The translations under genes and the position numbers were made by a program. The notes under the pieces are model-generated. The model saw nothing but the letters and a program-made list of their open reading frames with translations, was not told the DNA's origin and made no database searches. From assembly GCF_018100805.1 (NCBI RefSeq), contig NZ_JAGJEA010000005.1, positions 62,001 to 126,000 on the forward strand: a stretch of DNA of 64,000 nucleotides, given 5' to 3'. Each line of letters starts with the position of its first letter. Position 1 is the first letter of the stretch. Below are positions 35,894 to 44,764 of the stretch, in pieces. This DNA comes from Aquimarina sp. MMG016 (GTDB taxonomy: Bacteria > Bacteroidota > Bacteroidia > Flavobacteriales > Flavobacteriaceae).

Positions 35894-36691
35894 TTACTTG
35901 ATTTTAATAATTTGAATACCTTGATCACTTGATTTGGGGTTAGGCAAATGTTTAATGAGGGTTGAATCTGCTTGGATCACCGAGTCTTTTTGTATTAGCT
36001 TAATATCCTTTATCGGTTTATTGCTGCTTGGGATAGAGGTGTTTGACTCGAAAACTAATATTTTCGTATCCGGAAAATTCAGTCTTAGGGATGTTATTAT
36101 TTGGTCGGAAGTATCATCTTCTTTAATTTCCAACTCCTTAAATTGTAGTTGTTCATCTTTAGCGTCGATAACTATATTAGAGTCATCAGGGTTTGCAAGG
36201 AAATAGTATTTCCATTTTATAGATTTTGAGTTAAAAACTACCTGATACACAGGAGAAGTAACATTGATGTCTGTGATAACTTCACTTGCTTTTATTTCTA
36301 CTCTTGCCATTGCAGAAAAACCTTTAAACTTGCCTTCTTGAACCGTTTCAGATCTTACTAGCTCAACATTATCAACACCTAATCTTTCATTGGTAAAAAG
36401 CATCATTTTATCGTTTTCAAACCCTGAAGTATCCGTGAACTCCAGAACGCTATCTGATGTTGGGAATACATGGAAAACAAATACATCATTGGACTCTATG
36501 CCAGATAGAATAGTATTTTTTTCTTTCTCAGGTATTAAAACCTTAATCCCTTTTCCCGTTCTTTTTATAAGAAAATGCTGCTTTTCTAAAAGCCTTCTTG
36601 TTTGCGCCTCAGGTAACAGGATCAAGTCTGCTATTTCATCCAAAAAATAGTGATGCACAATTTCTATTTGAAAGAATTCCCCGTATTTCAT
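35894..36691 (-). CDS. Unknown eCIS-linked protein, 265 residues
   Basis: A 265-residue soluble protein. The N-terminal 60 residues (EIVHHYFLDEIADLILLPEAQTRRLLEKQ) look like a small helical module. The rest is beta-rich (DVFVFHVFPTSDSVLEF, SPVYQVVFNSKSIKWKYYF, DTKILVFESNTSIP). I recognise no domain. It lies between the cap gene (36 bp) and the sheath gene (89 bp), so a structural or cap-associated role is likely; a terminal-adaptor protein is one option. Confidence 0.75.
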   Translation of the reverse strand: MKYGEFFQIEIVHHYFLDEIADLILLPEAQTRRLLEKQHFLIKRTGKGIKVLIPEKEKNTILSGIESNDVFVFHVFPTSDSVLEFTDTSGFENDKMMLFTNERLGVDNVELVRSETVQEGKFKGFSAMARVEIKASEVITDINVTSPVYQVVFNSKSIKWKYYFLANPDDSNIVIDAKDEQLQFKELEIKEDDTSDQIITSLRLNFPDTKILVFESNTSIPSSNKPIKDIKLIQKDSVIQADSTLIKHLPNPKSSDQGIQIIKIK

Positions 36692-36727
36692 CTGTATTTG
36701 TATTCTTTATTTATACTTCTATAAAAC

Positions 36728-37309
36728 TTATCTTGACTTTTCGGTAAGATTGAGTTGTAAATCCAAAGCCGGTGCTCCTACAAATTCTATACTTTGTTCA
36801 TCAACAAAGGACAATAGGCGCACTTTATATAGAACTGAAGGCAAATAAGAGGTATTCAAAGAATGCCATACTTGATTTTGCTCTTCGAGGGGAAGTGATA
36901 TAAGTTCTACAATTAATTTTTCTATATTTTCATCAGACAATTCGGGTGAATTTTTAGGGGTAAAAATTCTGTTGGCCTGAAAAAACTTAATTACATAAGA
37001 AAGAAATTTAAGAGACTGTTTATAATCATTAAATTTTGAAACAAATAGTATTAATAATTCAACTCTAATTTCAGGGTTTATTTGAGTTCTCACCCCATCC
37101 CGAATTACTCCGGCATATTGATCCGAATTTCTGAATTTACGATCTTCTGAAATATTGATCAGAAAAGGTGTCACCGCATTATTAGTAAATGTAATCGGGT
37201 CATTATTGTTACTATCAATAAACTTTACACGGTCACTATCTCCATCAGTTTTTAATTTGAAATATTCGTTCAATTTTTCTTTTAAAACACTTAAGGTTAT
37301 ATCGATCAT
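36728..37309 (-). CDS. DUF4255 cap/terminator protein (Afp16/PVC16-like)
   Basis: A 193-residue protein of the DUF4255 (Pvc16 N-terminal) family: MIDITLSVLKEKLNEYF, VTPFLINISEDRKFRN, VELLILFVSKFNDYKQSLKFLSYVIKFFQ, HSLNTSYLPSVLYKVRLL. These proteins end the tube and sheath at the distal end of the particle. It is the first gene of the eCIS operon; a promoter-like sequence lies about 52 bp upstream of its start. Confidence 0.93.
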   Translation of the reverse strand: MIDITLSVLKEKLNEYFKLKTDGDSDRVKFIDSNNNDPITFTNNAVTPFLINISEDRKFRNSDQYAGVIRDGVRTQINPEIRVELLILFVSKFNDYKQSLKFLSYVIKFFQANRIFTPKNSPELSDENIEKLIVELISLPLEEQNQVWHSLNTSYLPSVLYKVRLLSFVDEQSIEFVGAPALDLQLNLTEKSR

Positions 37310-37360
37310 TGTAATTGACTTTTGTTGAAACAGTATCCAAAACCGGATATCTTACGAGTT

Positions 37361-37388
37361 CAAATTTATCCGTAATTTCCCCGTTCAA
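37361..37388 (-). promoter_or_regulatory. Predicted promoter of the eCIS operon
   Basis: On the minus strand a TTG (complement of 37386-37388) is followed after 17 bases by TAAATTTG (complement of 37361-37368), matching the Bacteroidetes pattern TTG-N17/23-TAnnTTTG. Transcription would begin about 45 bp upstream of the cap gene ATG at 37309. It lies between the cap gene and the stop of the AraC-fusion gene. Confidence 0.6.
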
Positions 37389-37418
37389 CTGTAACAATTC
37401 CGACGAATCCTGTGACAA

Positions 37419-39140
37419 TTACGACATAGCAAAATGAAGATCTTCTATATTGCTATTAAATTTTTGTGCTAATGAAGTCGGGCGAATACCAAACTCTCTT
37501 TTAAAACACTTAGAGAAGTAAGATGGACTAGAAAAACCATATTGAAAAGCTACTTCTGCCACAGTATAATTATATGACATCAAAGCCTGTTTAGCTTTAT
37601 TTAACCGTGTAGAGGTAATAAGTTGATTTGGTGATTTATTGGTTGTAGCTTTGATCTTACGCTGTAATTGTCTTTCACTCATTCCTATCTTCCTACTCAA
37701 CATCTCTACTCCGAAAGCATCATTTTCCAGATGTTGATCAATAACCTGCAATACATCTTCTAAAAAAGAATCGTAGTGGCAAAAACTACCTGATTTTACA
37801 ATTTCATTTTGATCTTTTGATTTAGAATTTTTCGTTACAGAGTATAGTTTACATAAATCATGAGATGTGGTATCAAGTATTGAAGTATCCTCTATAAAAC
37901 TAAACTCTGCTCCTGATAATAAATGCTTTATGGTCTGAGTTGCCAGAATCTGATTGGGGTTTATCTGAGAACGCATAGCGGTGATCATATAATCATCCCG
38001 ATCATCAAGAAATTTAGAACTATCACGTGCTCCTTCTTTCATATAAATCCCCATAGATATTGATGTTTTTGAATTTTGCAAAGTATCCTGTAAATCTATA
38101 CTGCATTGGATTGCTCTACCAGGAGCTTCGAAAACTGCTACAAAGCATTTTTTATCAGGATGAATTATTTTACCGCCATATTTCTTCACAAATTCGCTAA
38201 CTATCTCTAATCTAAGGCTTGACTTTAGAGATGATACGATTTGTCCAAATAATACTGTAAACAGACCGTTTCTATAATTAACATCCAATTTAGTTTTTTT
38301 GATAAAAGTTTTCATCTCACCCAAAATTTCTTTTGTATTTCCAACCCAAAAAAGATGATCTGCTCCTTCAAACTCTACAAATTTAGAATCCTTGATATGT
38401 TGAGCAATAAACTTCCCTTCTTCAATTTTCACATCTATATCATTAGTACGTTGCATAATTAAAGTAGGTACTTTTATATATTTTAGAATATCAATAATAT
38501 TTACTGCTGTATTCATTTTGGTAAGTTTTAAAGCCGCTCTGGGACTAGCTCCAGATCTAAAATAGCTCGCCAACCAGTTCATAAATTGCGTATCCTGAGC
38601 CTTGGAGGGGGCTAATGATTCCAAATGCATTTTGCCACCACACCAGTTGTTTTCGATCATATCATACAACTTTTGTCGTTCATCATCAGTAGGTGCCCAA
38701 GGATAGTCTGATGAATATCTACGCTTCGCAAAAATCCCAAAAGTAATTAATGAAATTACACGATTAGGATATGTAGCGCTAAACAGGGCGGATACACTTC
38801 CCCCTTCGGAATGACCAAAAAGAACCGCTTTTTCTGAATCTACAGCATCCATAACCGCACTAATATCCTCCATCCGTTCCTCTAGAGTGGAGAGTTCCAC
38901 TACTCGATCAGAAAGTCCTGTTCCTCGTTTATCGAAGAGAATAACCCTTGCCATTTTACCAAGCTCCTGGAAAAAATCTACTAATTCAGGACAAGCCCAC
39001 ATCCAATCAATATTCGAAACCCACCCCGGAATATACACTAAGTCTATTGGACCTGATCCAAAAACTTGATAAGCTATATTGATATTTCCACTTTTTGTAT
39101 ATTGTATTGGTGGAACCAAAAATTCTCTCTGCTCCTTCAT
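37419..39140 (-). CDS. Alpha/beta hydrolase - cyclase-like - AraC HTH fusion regulator
   Basis: A 573-residue three-part protein. Residues 10-285 are an alpha/beta hydrolase (YTKSGNINIAYQVFG, oxyanion region PGWVSNIDW, nucleophile Ser in GHSEGG, acid and base near NDIDVK and GADHLFW). Residues about 290-430 resemble a degenerate class III nucleotide cyclase (FTVLFGQIVSSL where cyclases have the metal-binding Asp; KKYGGKIIHPDKKCFVAVFEAPGRAIQCSIDLQ). Residues 470-565 are an AraC-type helix-turn-helix (LSRKIGMSERQLQRKIK, VAEVAFQYGFSSPSYFSKCFKREFGIRP). Hydrolase-cyclase fusions are known; the AraC tail makes it a probable one-component regulator. Its place just upstream of the eCIS promoter makes it a candidate regulator of the cluster. 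Confidence 0.85.
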   Translation of the reverse strand: MKEQREFLVPPIQYTKSGNINIAYQVFGSGPIDLVYIPGWVSNIDWMWACPELVDFFQELGKMARVILFDKRGTGLSDRVVELSTLEERMEDISAVMDAVDSEKAVLFGHSEGGSVSALFSATYPNRVISLITFGIFAKRRYSSDYPWAPTDDERQKLYDMIENNWCGGKMHLESLAPSKAQDTQFMNWLASYFRSGASPRAALKLTKMNTAVNIIDILKYIKVPTLIMQRTNDIDVKIEEGKFIAQHIKDSKFVEFEGADHLFWVGNTKEILGEMKTFIKKTKLDVNYRNGLFTVLFGQIVSSLKSSLRLEIVSEFVKKYGGKIIHPDKKCFVAVFEAPGRAIQCSIDLQDTLQNSKTSISMGIYMKEGARDSSKFLDDRDDYMITAMRSQINPNQILATQTIKHLLSGAEFSFIEDTSILDTTSHDLCKLYSVTKNSKSKDQNEIVKSGSFCHYDSFLEDVLQVIDQHLENDAFGVEMLSRKIGMSERQLQRKIKATTNKSPNQLITSTRLNKAKQALMSYNYTVAEVAFQYGFSSPSYFSKCFKREFGIRPTSLAQKFNSNIEDLHFAMS

Positions 39141-39496
39141 AATTCATTTTTTTGATAATATCTCTTGTCAGTGAATAAACCATAACGGTTTTTAAAAAAC
39201 GTTGTAGACAAAGAAGTAAGTCGTGTGAACAATTGCTAAAAAACTTTTACATATAGCTCGGTCTACAGTCCTTTTCAGAAATACTATTCATTACCTTTTA
39301 ATATAAAACCTAGTCAATATCAAAAATAAAAAAGGTTGGATATTTCCCACTAAAACCAACGTATACAATAGGTAGACCGGATAAGGTAAATTGTTAAAAA
39401 TAAGGGTACAAAGCGTAGACAAGTAATAAATAAATAATTGATAATCAGTTATTTATTATTTATATTTTTTATGACATCAAGATACTATCACCTTAT
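39141..39496. other. Intergenic region, AT-rich, no gene seen
   Basis: No coding region on either strand. The part 39425-39475 is very AT-rich and contains an inverted AT repeat around the motif TTGATAATCAG (39438-39448, plus strand). The same 11-base motif occurs upstream of the promoters near 54.8 and 60.7 kb. No terminator with a T-run was recognised. Confidence 0.4.
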
Positions 39497-41245
39497 TTAT
39501 TCTTGTCCCAATTGTATTAAATAGGATAGAATTTCTTGCTTGGAATCCAATTCCAGTTTTTTACGAAGACGGTAACGTGCCGTTTTTACACTCTCTGGCG
39601 ATATTCCAAGTATACTGGCTGTTTCCTTGGTATTAAGATTCAGTCGGATTAATGAGCAAATTTTTAGATCATTTGTACTCAAATCTGCGTGTTTAGATTT
39701 TAACTTAGAATAGAATCCCTGATGAGCATCTTCAAAAAATCTACTAAAATCTTCCCAGTCCCTATCAATACTAAGGTTCTTTCGTATTATTTTATTGAGA
39801 TCAATAATCAACTTATCTTTTTCAATGGTAGAAGATTTTTTGATGCCCTTTATGGTCTTCTGTAATTGTTGGACAACTTCATTTTTTTTTATAAAATTAA
39901 GTGCATATGACGTAAGTTCTTTATTCTTGAAATCTAATTGTTGTTTTAATTCCTGTTGTTTTAGTTCAGAGTTTTCTAAATCTTTCTGGGCAAGGGCATA
40001 TACTGATTCCAGAAGTTCCTGGGTTTTGTCAGATAGTTGTTTACTCTTTTTAGCGCGCTGTCTGGATATAACATAAATCACATATCCACAGATGGATATA
40101 ATCGTAACTCCCAGAATCAAAATGAGTTTTATAAAATTATCTGTTTTTTCTTTTGCTTTAAGTACTTGTAGTTCTTTATTTTTCTTTCTTAACTCGTTCT
40201 CAAACTCCAAATAGGCTATTTGCTTTGATTTTTCTGAATTAAAAAGAGAATCTTTTAAGGCTATATACTTTTCATAAAATATAAAAGCTTCTTCGGGTTT
40301 ATATTGCTGTTTTTTTAATTCTTTCAATTCTTCGTACGCAAATAACTCATACTTCTTTAAGTTATTTTCTTTAGCAAGTTTCAGGCCTTTATCTAATTTA
40401 ATCAACGCTTCATTAAGACGATTAGAAAGTCTTAGAATTTTTCCGTAGATAATAAGATTATTGGTCAATCCGTCGATATCATTAACAGTACTGCCTAATA
40501 CCATCGACCTCTTAATATGGTAAGAGGCTTGCTCAATTTCATTTCTATGAAGGTACAATATGCCTAGTCTATTATGTGCCTCGGCTATTCCATAGGTGAA
40601 ATTATTGGTAGTATGCATTTGTAGTGCATATGTTAAATATTGTAGTGCCTCAGTATCCTTATGTTGCTCTATGAGAAGCGTTCCTATTTTGGTAAAAGTA
40701 GTCGCTATCCTACCTTTTAATCCCAATGCAGTAAATTCATTAATAGCCTGCTCATAATAATGTAGCGCTTTTTCATACTCTTTAAGATCGGCATACACCA
40801 TACCAATATTAAGTCTGGTATTAGCAAGTCCTGTTTTATCCTGAATCTTTTTATAAAATTTATGGGAAGTGTTTAGGTATTCTAACGCCTTGTTTTGATT
40901 GCCCTGTGCCCAATAAGCAACTCCGATGACACGATTTGCTTTTGCCAAACCATTTGGATAGCCCAATATTCTTGATAATCGAAATGCTTCTTTACCAAAA
41001 CTAATAGACTTATCAGTATCTATAATCCAATATTCAAAACCAATGGCATTAAGAAGATCTACCTTTATAAAATCATCTTCTTTATGTGTATTCAATTGCT
41101 GCAGTAAACTATCAATTTTCTGAGTTTTATCTACTGCATATGCAAAATTAAGTGAGAAAAGAATTCCTATAATGATACAGGTGATTATTTTTTTTATATA
41201 TAGATATCTTTGTGATTGACATAAAGAAACTTTAAAAAAAATCAT
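39497..41245 (-). CDS. TPR-containing membrane regulator with LuxR-like HTH
   Basis: A 582-residue protein with the same layout as the one at 2536-4194: signal region (KKIITCIIIGILFSLNFAYA), six or so TPRs (for example KALEYLNTSHKFYKKIQD, KALHYYEQAINEFTALG, DTEALQYLTYALQMHT), a membrane helix (IKLILILGVTIISICGYVIYVI, about 370-392), a coiled coil, and a C-terminal helix-turn-helix (STNDLKICSLIRLNLNTKETASILGISPESVKTARYRLRKK). Probable one-component envelope regulator. Its target genes cannot be inferred; it lies 356 bp upstream of the AraC-fusion gene. Confidence 0.85.
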   Translation of the reverse strand: MIFFKVSLCQSQRYLYIKKIITCIIIGILFSLNFAYAVDKTQKIDSLLQQLNTHKEDDFIKVDLLNAIGFEYWIIDTDKSISFGKEAFRLSRILGYPNGLAKANRVIGVAYWAQGNQNKALEYLNTSHKFYKKIQDKTGLANTRLNIGMVYADLKEYEKALHYYEQAINEFTALGLKGRIATTFTKIGTLLIEQHKDTEALQYLTYALQMHTTNNFTYGIAEAHNRLGILYLHRNEIEQASYHIKRSMVLGSTVNDIDGLTNNLIIYGKILRLSNRLNEALIKLDKGLKLAKENNLKKYELFAYEELKELKKQQYKPEEAFIFYEKYIALKDSLFNSEKSKQIAYLEFENELRKKNKELQVLKAKEKTDNFIKLILILGVTIISICGYVIYVISRQRAKKSKQLSDKTQELLESVYALAQKDLENSELKQQELKQQLDFKNKELTSYALNFIKKNEVVQQLQKTIKGIKKSSTIEKDKLIIDLNKIIRKNLSIDRDWEDFSRFFEDAHQGFYSKLKSKHADLSTNDLKICSLIRLNLNTKETASILGISPESVKTARYRLRKKLELDSKQEILSYLIQLGQE

Positions 41246-41448
41246 GAAAAATTATGGTTACAGGTAAAAGTGGTTTTTTAAGTTTTTTTCAATTTGCTAT
41301 AAAACTACTTATCATTTTCTTAAACGACCTCGTAACAAGTGTTAAATCGTTAGATACAATTTAGATTTTTAAATTTCTCTTTCCATTTTGTATAATGAAA
41401 GGTAATGTCTCATATATAACTGTCAGTTATGGGTTTTGATTTTGATTT

Positions 41449-41901
41449 TTAAAATCCATATGCCTTTTTTGCATTTTGAACCTGTTCTCTTTCAGTTGTT
41501 TCGGGATAAAGAATATATTTAGGTGCAATAATTGGTTTAACCCGTTCCGGAGTAATTTCTGTTATAGTTGCAAAAGGAAAATTTCCGCCCGTCATTTGAG
41601 TTAATAAATTTTCCATCTCCGAGAATTCAGAATCAGTTTTTTTAATAATTCTTGCTTTTCCTTTTACTTGAAATCCCTTCTGCACCAAAATATCAATAAA
41701 ACTTACACAAACATTTTCGTTTTGCTTGATATTCTTAACCGTTTGTGGTGAAGCAATATTCGCAACAATTATCTTGTCCGTTCCGTAATAGTTGAATATT
41801 TCTTTTGGTGAAACATTTGGAATTCCGTCAGGTGATACAGTCGCAACCCAGCACAAAACGCTTTTATCAATATATTCTTTTATTTCTATTGTCAATTCCA
41901 T
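41449..41901 (-). CDS. Pyridoxamine 5'-phosphate oxidase-like flavin-binding protein
   Basis: A 150-residue split-barrel protein: ELTIEIKEYIDKSVLCWVATVSPDGIPNVSPKEIF, NIASPQTVKNIKQNENVCVSFID, and VQKGFQVKGKARII. This is the layout of small PNPOx-like FMN-binding proteins, most of unknown substrate. The gene is flanked on both sides by a short similar sequence around gtcagttatg (see findings). Confidence 0.82.
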   Translation of the reverse strand: MELTIEIKEYIDKSVLCWVATVSPDGIPNVSPKEIFNYYGTDKIIVANIASPQTVKNIKQNENVCVSFIDILVQKGFQVKGKARIIKKTDSEFSEMENLLTQMTGGNFPFATITEITPERVKPIIAPKYILYPETTEREQVQNAKKAYGF

Positions 41902-42053
41902 TTTTGCAGCGTATTCAAAACTACCATATAGCCGTCAGTTATGAGTTTTAAGTTACTAATTTTTGGTTAAGCACAAGCATTAACAATTCTAAGTAGAGGA
42001 TAATATAGTTGAATACACCGTAATTTCGGTTATAAATTGTTGTATACCATGCT

Positions 42054-42722
42054 TTATTCATTATTTGAAATTCTATTAATATTCCACAATGCAATTGTAG
42101 ATGCCATAAAAAAGACGATTAAGATAAGATTTAAGTATCCTCCACATACTATAATCCAAATCTTGCCTGACAAATTATTACAAATGAAGTCCTGAATTAA
42201 AAAAGGAATAAGCGGAAAAAAAAGAATAATCCATCTCGGATATAAAGTTTTTCTTTTCCAAACCTGGACGATGAACAAAATAGATAAAACTCCAAAAATG
42301 GGATAAACAAATAACCTTAAAACATTACTAGTCTCTGCGGCAAGCGAGACGGCCTCATTGATATCAAGATTATATTGGGTAGCTAATTTCGCCGAGGTTG
42401 CAATAGAAACATATGCACCATGAATAACCCCATAAGCTATTACGATAGCTCCAAAACAAAATAATAGAGTATTCCTTACCACTGGTTTACTTGGTTTAAA
42501 CGCATGATATACCTGTATCACTCCAAGCATATAAAACCAAGCAGCTAAAAGAGCAGTAATAGCACTTGCAATAATCCTAAAGTCTGATGCTCTACCCATG
42601 TTCTCCCTAAAATTGGTATTACTGTGATCATAATAAAAAAGCATGTCTCCAGCAAACAGAGTTAACCCACCAATTATTCCGAATAGTCCAAAAACTCTAA
42701 TCCAAAACTGATTTATTTTCAT
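42054..42722 (-). CDS. Multi-pass membrane protein of unknown function
   Basis: A 222-residue protein with six predicted membrane helices (for example IRVFGLFGIIGGLTLFAGDML, IIASAITALLAAWFYMLGVI, LLFCFGAIVIAYGVIHGAYV, LFVYPIFGVLSILFIVQV, IILFFPLIPFLIQDF, YLNLILIVFFMASTIAL). The GGLTLFAGDMLFY start resembles a family annotated as DUF6796, but this is from memory. No catalytic motif seen. Confidence 0.7.
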   Translation of the reverse strand: MKINQFWIRVFGLFGIIGGLTLFAGDMLFYYDHSNTNFRENMGRASDFRIIASAITALLAAWFYMLGVIQVYHAFKPSKPVVRNTLLFCFGAIVIAYGVIHGAYVSIATSAKLATQYNLDINEAVSLAAETSNVLRLFVYPIFGVLSILFIVQVWKRKTLYPRWIILFFPLIPFLIQDFICNNLSGKIWIIVCGGYLNLILIVFFMASTIALWNINRISNNE

Positions 42723-42885
42723 TGATTGTTGTTATTTCGCATCTGACTCACGGTTAAATTCACTATAAAATCCCTACATAAAAATTAAACCAGTTAGTAG
42801 AAAAATTAAAAGAGTTTCTTTATTTCAGAAAATGGGCACAACCACAAGTATAAAGAACTTTACCTGCCATTAGGTGCCATAATTG

Positions 42886-43725
42886 TTATATATTGTTACC
42901 TCCTTTTATTGTTAATTCCATTTCATATTGATCGATTAAGTTTTCTAGTCCAATCTGTCTTAGGGTATCTATCTTTTCTGTTAATCGTTCATCCACATTG
43001 TTGATTTTAATCGTTGGTGAAATACTCTTAATTGCGCAAAAAAGTCTATTCCAGCATTTGTTATTGGGTTTTAAAATATCAAACTGAGCTACATAACCGC
43101 TTTCTGGTTTAATTACAAAAAACGATTCAGGTTCTCCATTATTTTCAACTAGAAAGTGAGTATACTTCCCTACTAGGATTGATTCTTTTTGATTATCCCA
43201 AGAATAGAAATGCTGATTTGGTAGTCCAGTCCAATTAATGTTTTCAATATTAACTTCTTCTAGCTTAAAAGACGTGGGGTGATCTATTTTTATGTTCCCA
43301 CTAAAACATTTATAGGTTTTAATTTTTTTAAACCCTATCTTCTTATAAGAACGTATTGCTCTTGTATTATTCGTAATCACTTCCAGTGTACTTTTTTCAA
43401 TATTATTTTTCTCTAATACCTGGAGAGCATATTGATAAATCGATTCAACTATTCTATTCCCCCTATATTTTGGAATAACCCCTGTTCCCGAATTATATGC
43501 CGTAAGTACTCCATTCCTTTTATCAATAGAATGAATTATGAATCCAACTAATTTTTCGTTATCAAACATTCCATATGAAAAACTGAAGTCAACTTTAGAA
43601 GCTTTCCATCTTTCTGAATAGTAATTTCTATCCGTGGGCATTTTAACAAAGTAATTTTCGAATGCCAATAAAAAGCAATCTAATAATTCATCAAAAGATG
43701 TGTTGGATAGATTTTTTACTGTCAT
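42886..43725 (-). CDS. GNAT-family N-acetyltransferase
   Basis: A 279-residue protein with a GNAT domain in the first 145 residues: the acetyl-CoA loop KYRGNRIVESIYQYAL follows the strand GVLTAYNSGTGV, then NIEKSTLEVITNNTRAIRSYKKIGFKKIKTYKCF. The second half (VNIENINWTGLPNQHFYSWDNQ onward) may be a degenerate second GNAT fold. Substrate unknown. Confidence 0.82.
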   Translation of the reverse strand: MTVKNLSNTSFDELLDCFLLAFENYFVKMPTDRNYYSERWKASKVDFSFSYGMFDNEKLVGFIIHSIDKRNGVLTAYNSGTGVIPKYRGNRIVESIYQYALQVLEKNNIEKSTLEVITNNTRAIRSYKKIGFKKIKTYKCFSGNIKIDHPTSFKLEEVNIENINWTGLPNQHFYSWDNQKESILVGKYTHFLVENNGEPESFFVIKPESGYVAQFDILKPNNKCWNRLFCAIKSISPTIKINNVDERLTEKIDTLRQIGLENLIDQYEMELTIKGGNNI

Positions 43726-43814
43726 TTTTTTGATCGATGGTAAGGGTTAGTATATCTAGCATTGCATCCCGAAAAGGTATTGCGATTTCATATACATTGT
43801 TATTCCCCCTTAAT

Positions 43815-44381
43815 TTATTCTTCGTTGATTTCAATAATTTCTTTATCAGCTTGGAAATAGTCTTTTGTGTTTTGCTCAATCGCTTTCTTGAGATTAACAA
43901 GATTTGCTTCCTCTTGTGTTTTAATTGAGCCTCCTATTAATGCCATTATGGATTTTGAAATCATTCCATTTCCCACTGTAGTGGTGCTTGAATTGATTTT
44001 TGTTTTTCCATCAATAGAAGTCAGGGACATTTTATAATCCATATTCATAAAATCGTCCTCAAAAGTCATAGATATAGACTTGTTAGGAACGATATCCGTA
44101 ATGGTCTCTCGTATACTCATTTGCTGCCCATCATTATCAAAATACACAAGTGAAACTGCACCAACAGTACCAGGAGTACCGCTAAGATGTTCAATTTTTT
44201 GAAATCCAGGTAACCATTCCGACATCTTCTCTTCATCTTGGACTACAGCCCAAGATTCAGCAGCTGGCTTTTCAACTATTATTTCACAGTCATAAGCTAA
44301 TTCAGGTTTGATAATCCCAATTAAAAAAAAACCAATAACCAAGATGGTTATAAATCCAAGAATATATTTTAAGTATTTCAT
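43815..44381 (-). CDS. SRPBCC-family protein with N-terminal membrane anchor
   Basis: The start is taken as the ATG at 44381 (MKYLKYILGFITILVIGFFL), which begins a membrane anchor; a TTG eight codons upstream is possible. After the anchor comes a START/SRPBCC-like domain (ELAYDCEIIVEKPAAESWAVVQDEEKMSEWLPGFQKIEHL, SLVYFDNDGQQMSIRETI, SISMTFEDDFMNMDYKMSL). Such domains bind lipids or other hydrophobic molecules. The ligand is unknown. The gene ends 89 bp before the GNAT gene. Confidence 0.8.
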   Translation of the reverse strand: MKYLKYILGFITILVIGFFLIGIIKPELAYDCEIIVEKPAAESWAVVQDEEKMSEWLPGFQKIEHLSGTPGTVGAVSLVYFDNDGQQMSIRETITDIVPNKSISMTFEDDFMNMDYKMSLTSIDGKTKINSSTTTVGNGMISKSIMALIGGSIKTQEEANLVNLKKAIEQNTKDYFQADKEIIEINEE

Positions 44382-44405
44382 AACTCTGATAATTTTCGTT
44401 TTCAA

Positions 44406-44764
44406 TTATTAGTTATCTGCTGTAAGATAACGCTAAACATATGAATCACAGCGAGGAAAACACACCTTAGCCCATCGATTTATCTATGTATTTTTATTTC
44501 TTATTCAATTTATAAAAATTTAATGCCATTACAAAAAGGAAATAATTTCTTGATCCAGCACTATATTTTACTCTGATTTTATATCTAATGTTAGTAGGTG
44601 ACCTTTTTATATTCAGTTTTAACAACTTTATGGTTATTTGCTAAGTTTTTATTTAGAATGTATATTTTTCCAAACTTCCGACTAAGCATCAAAACCTGTA
44701 TTAATTATATTTAGAGAACTGGACTAGAGCTTTTCATAGGACACCTTGTTGGCAACAGTTATTT
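44406..44764. other. Intergenic region with no clear gene
   Basis: AT-rich, with no supportable open frame. Near its low-coordinate neighbour, at 44735-44765, the minus strand reads AACTGTTGCCAACAAGG, a short sequence type often seen between unrelated small genes in flavobacterial genomes. Nothing else was recognised. Confidence 0.35.

Noticed and set aside
11903-37309. Type VI secretion or prophage as interpretation of the contractile cluster
   Set aside because: The DUF4255 cap, CIS tape-measure family, AAA+ ATPase and eCIS-core cargo define an eCIS; no TssJLM membrane complex, capsid, portal or terminase genes are present.
43691-43900. A 69-codon minus-strand frame between GNAT and SRPBCC genes
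   Set aside because: It overlaps the ends of both genes in another frame and shows no family features.
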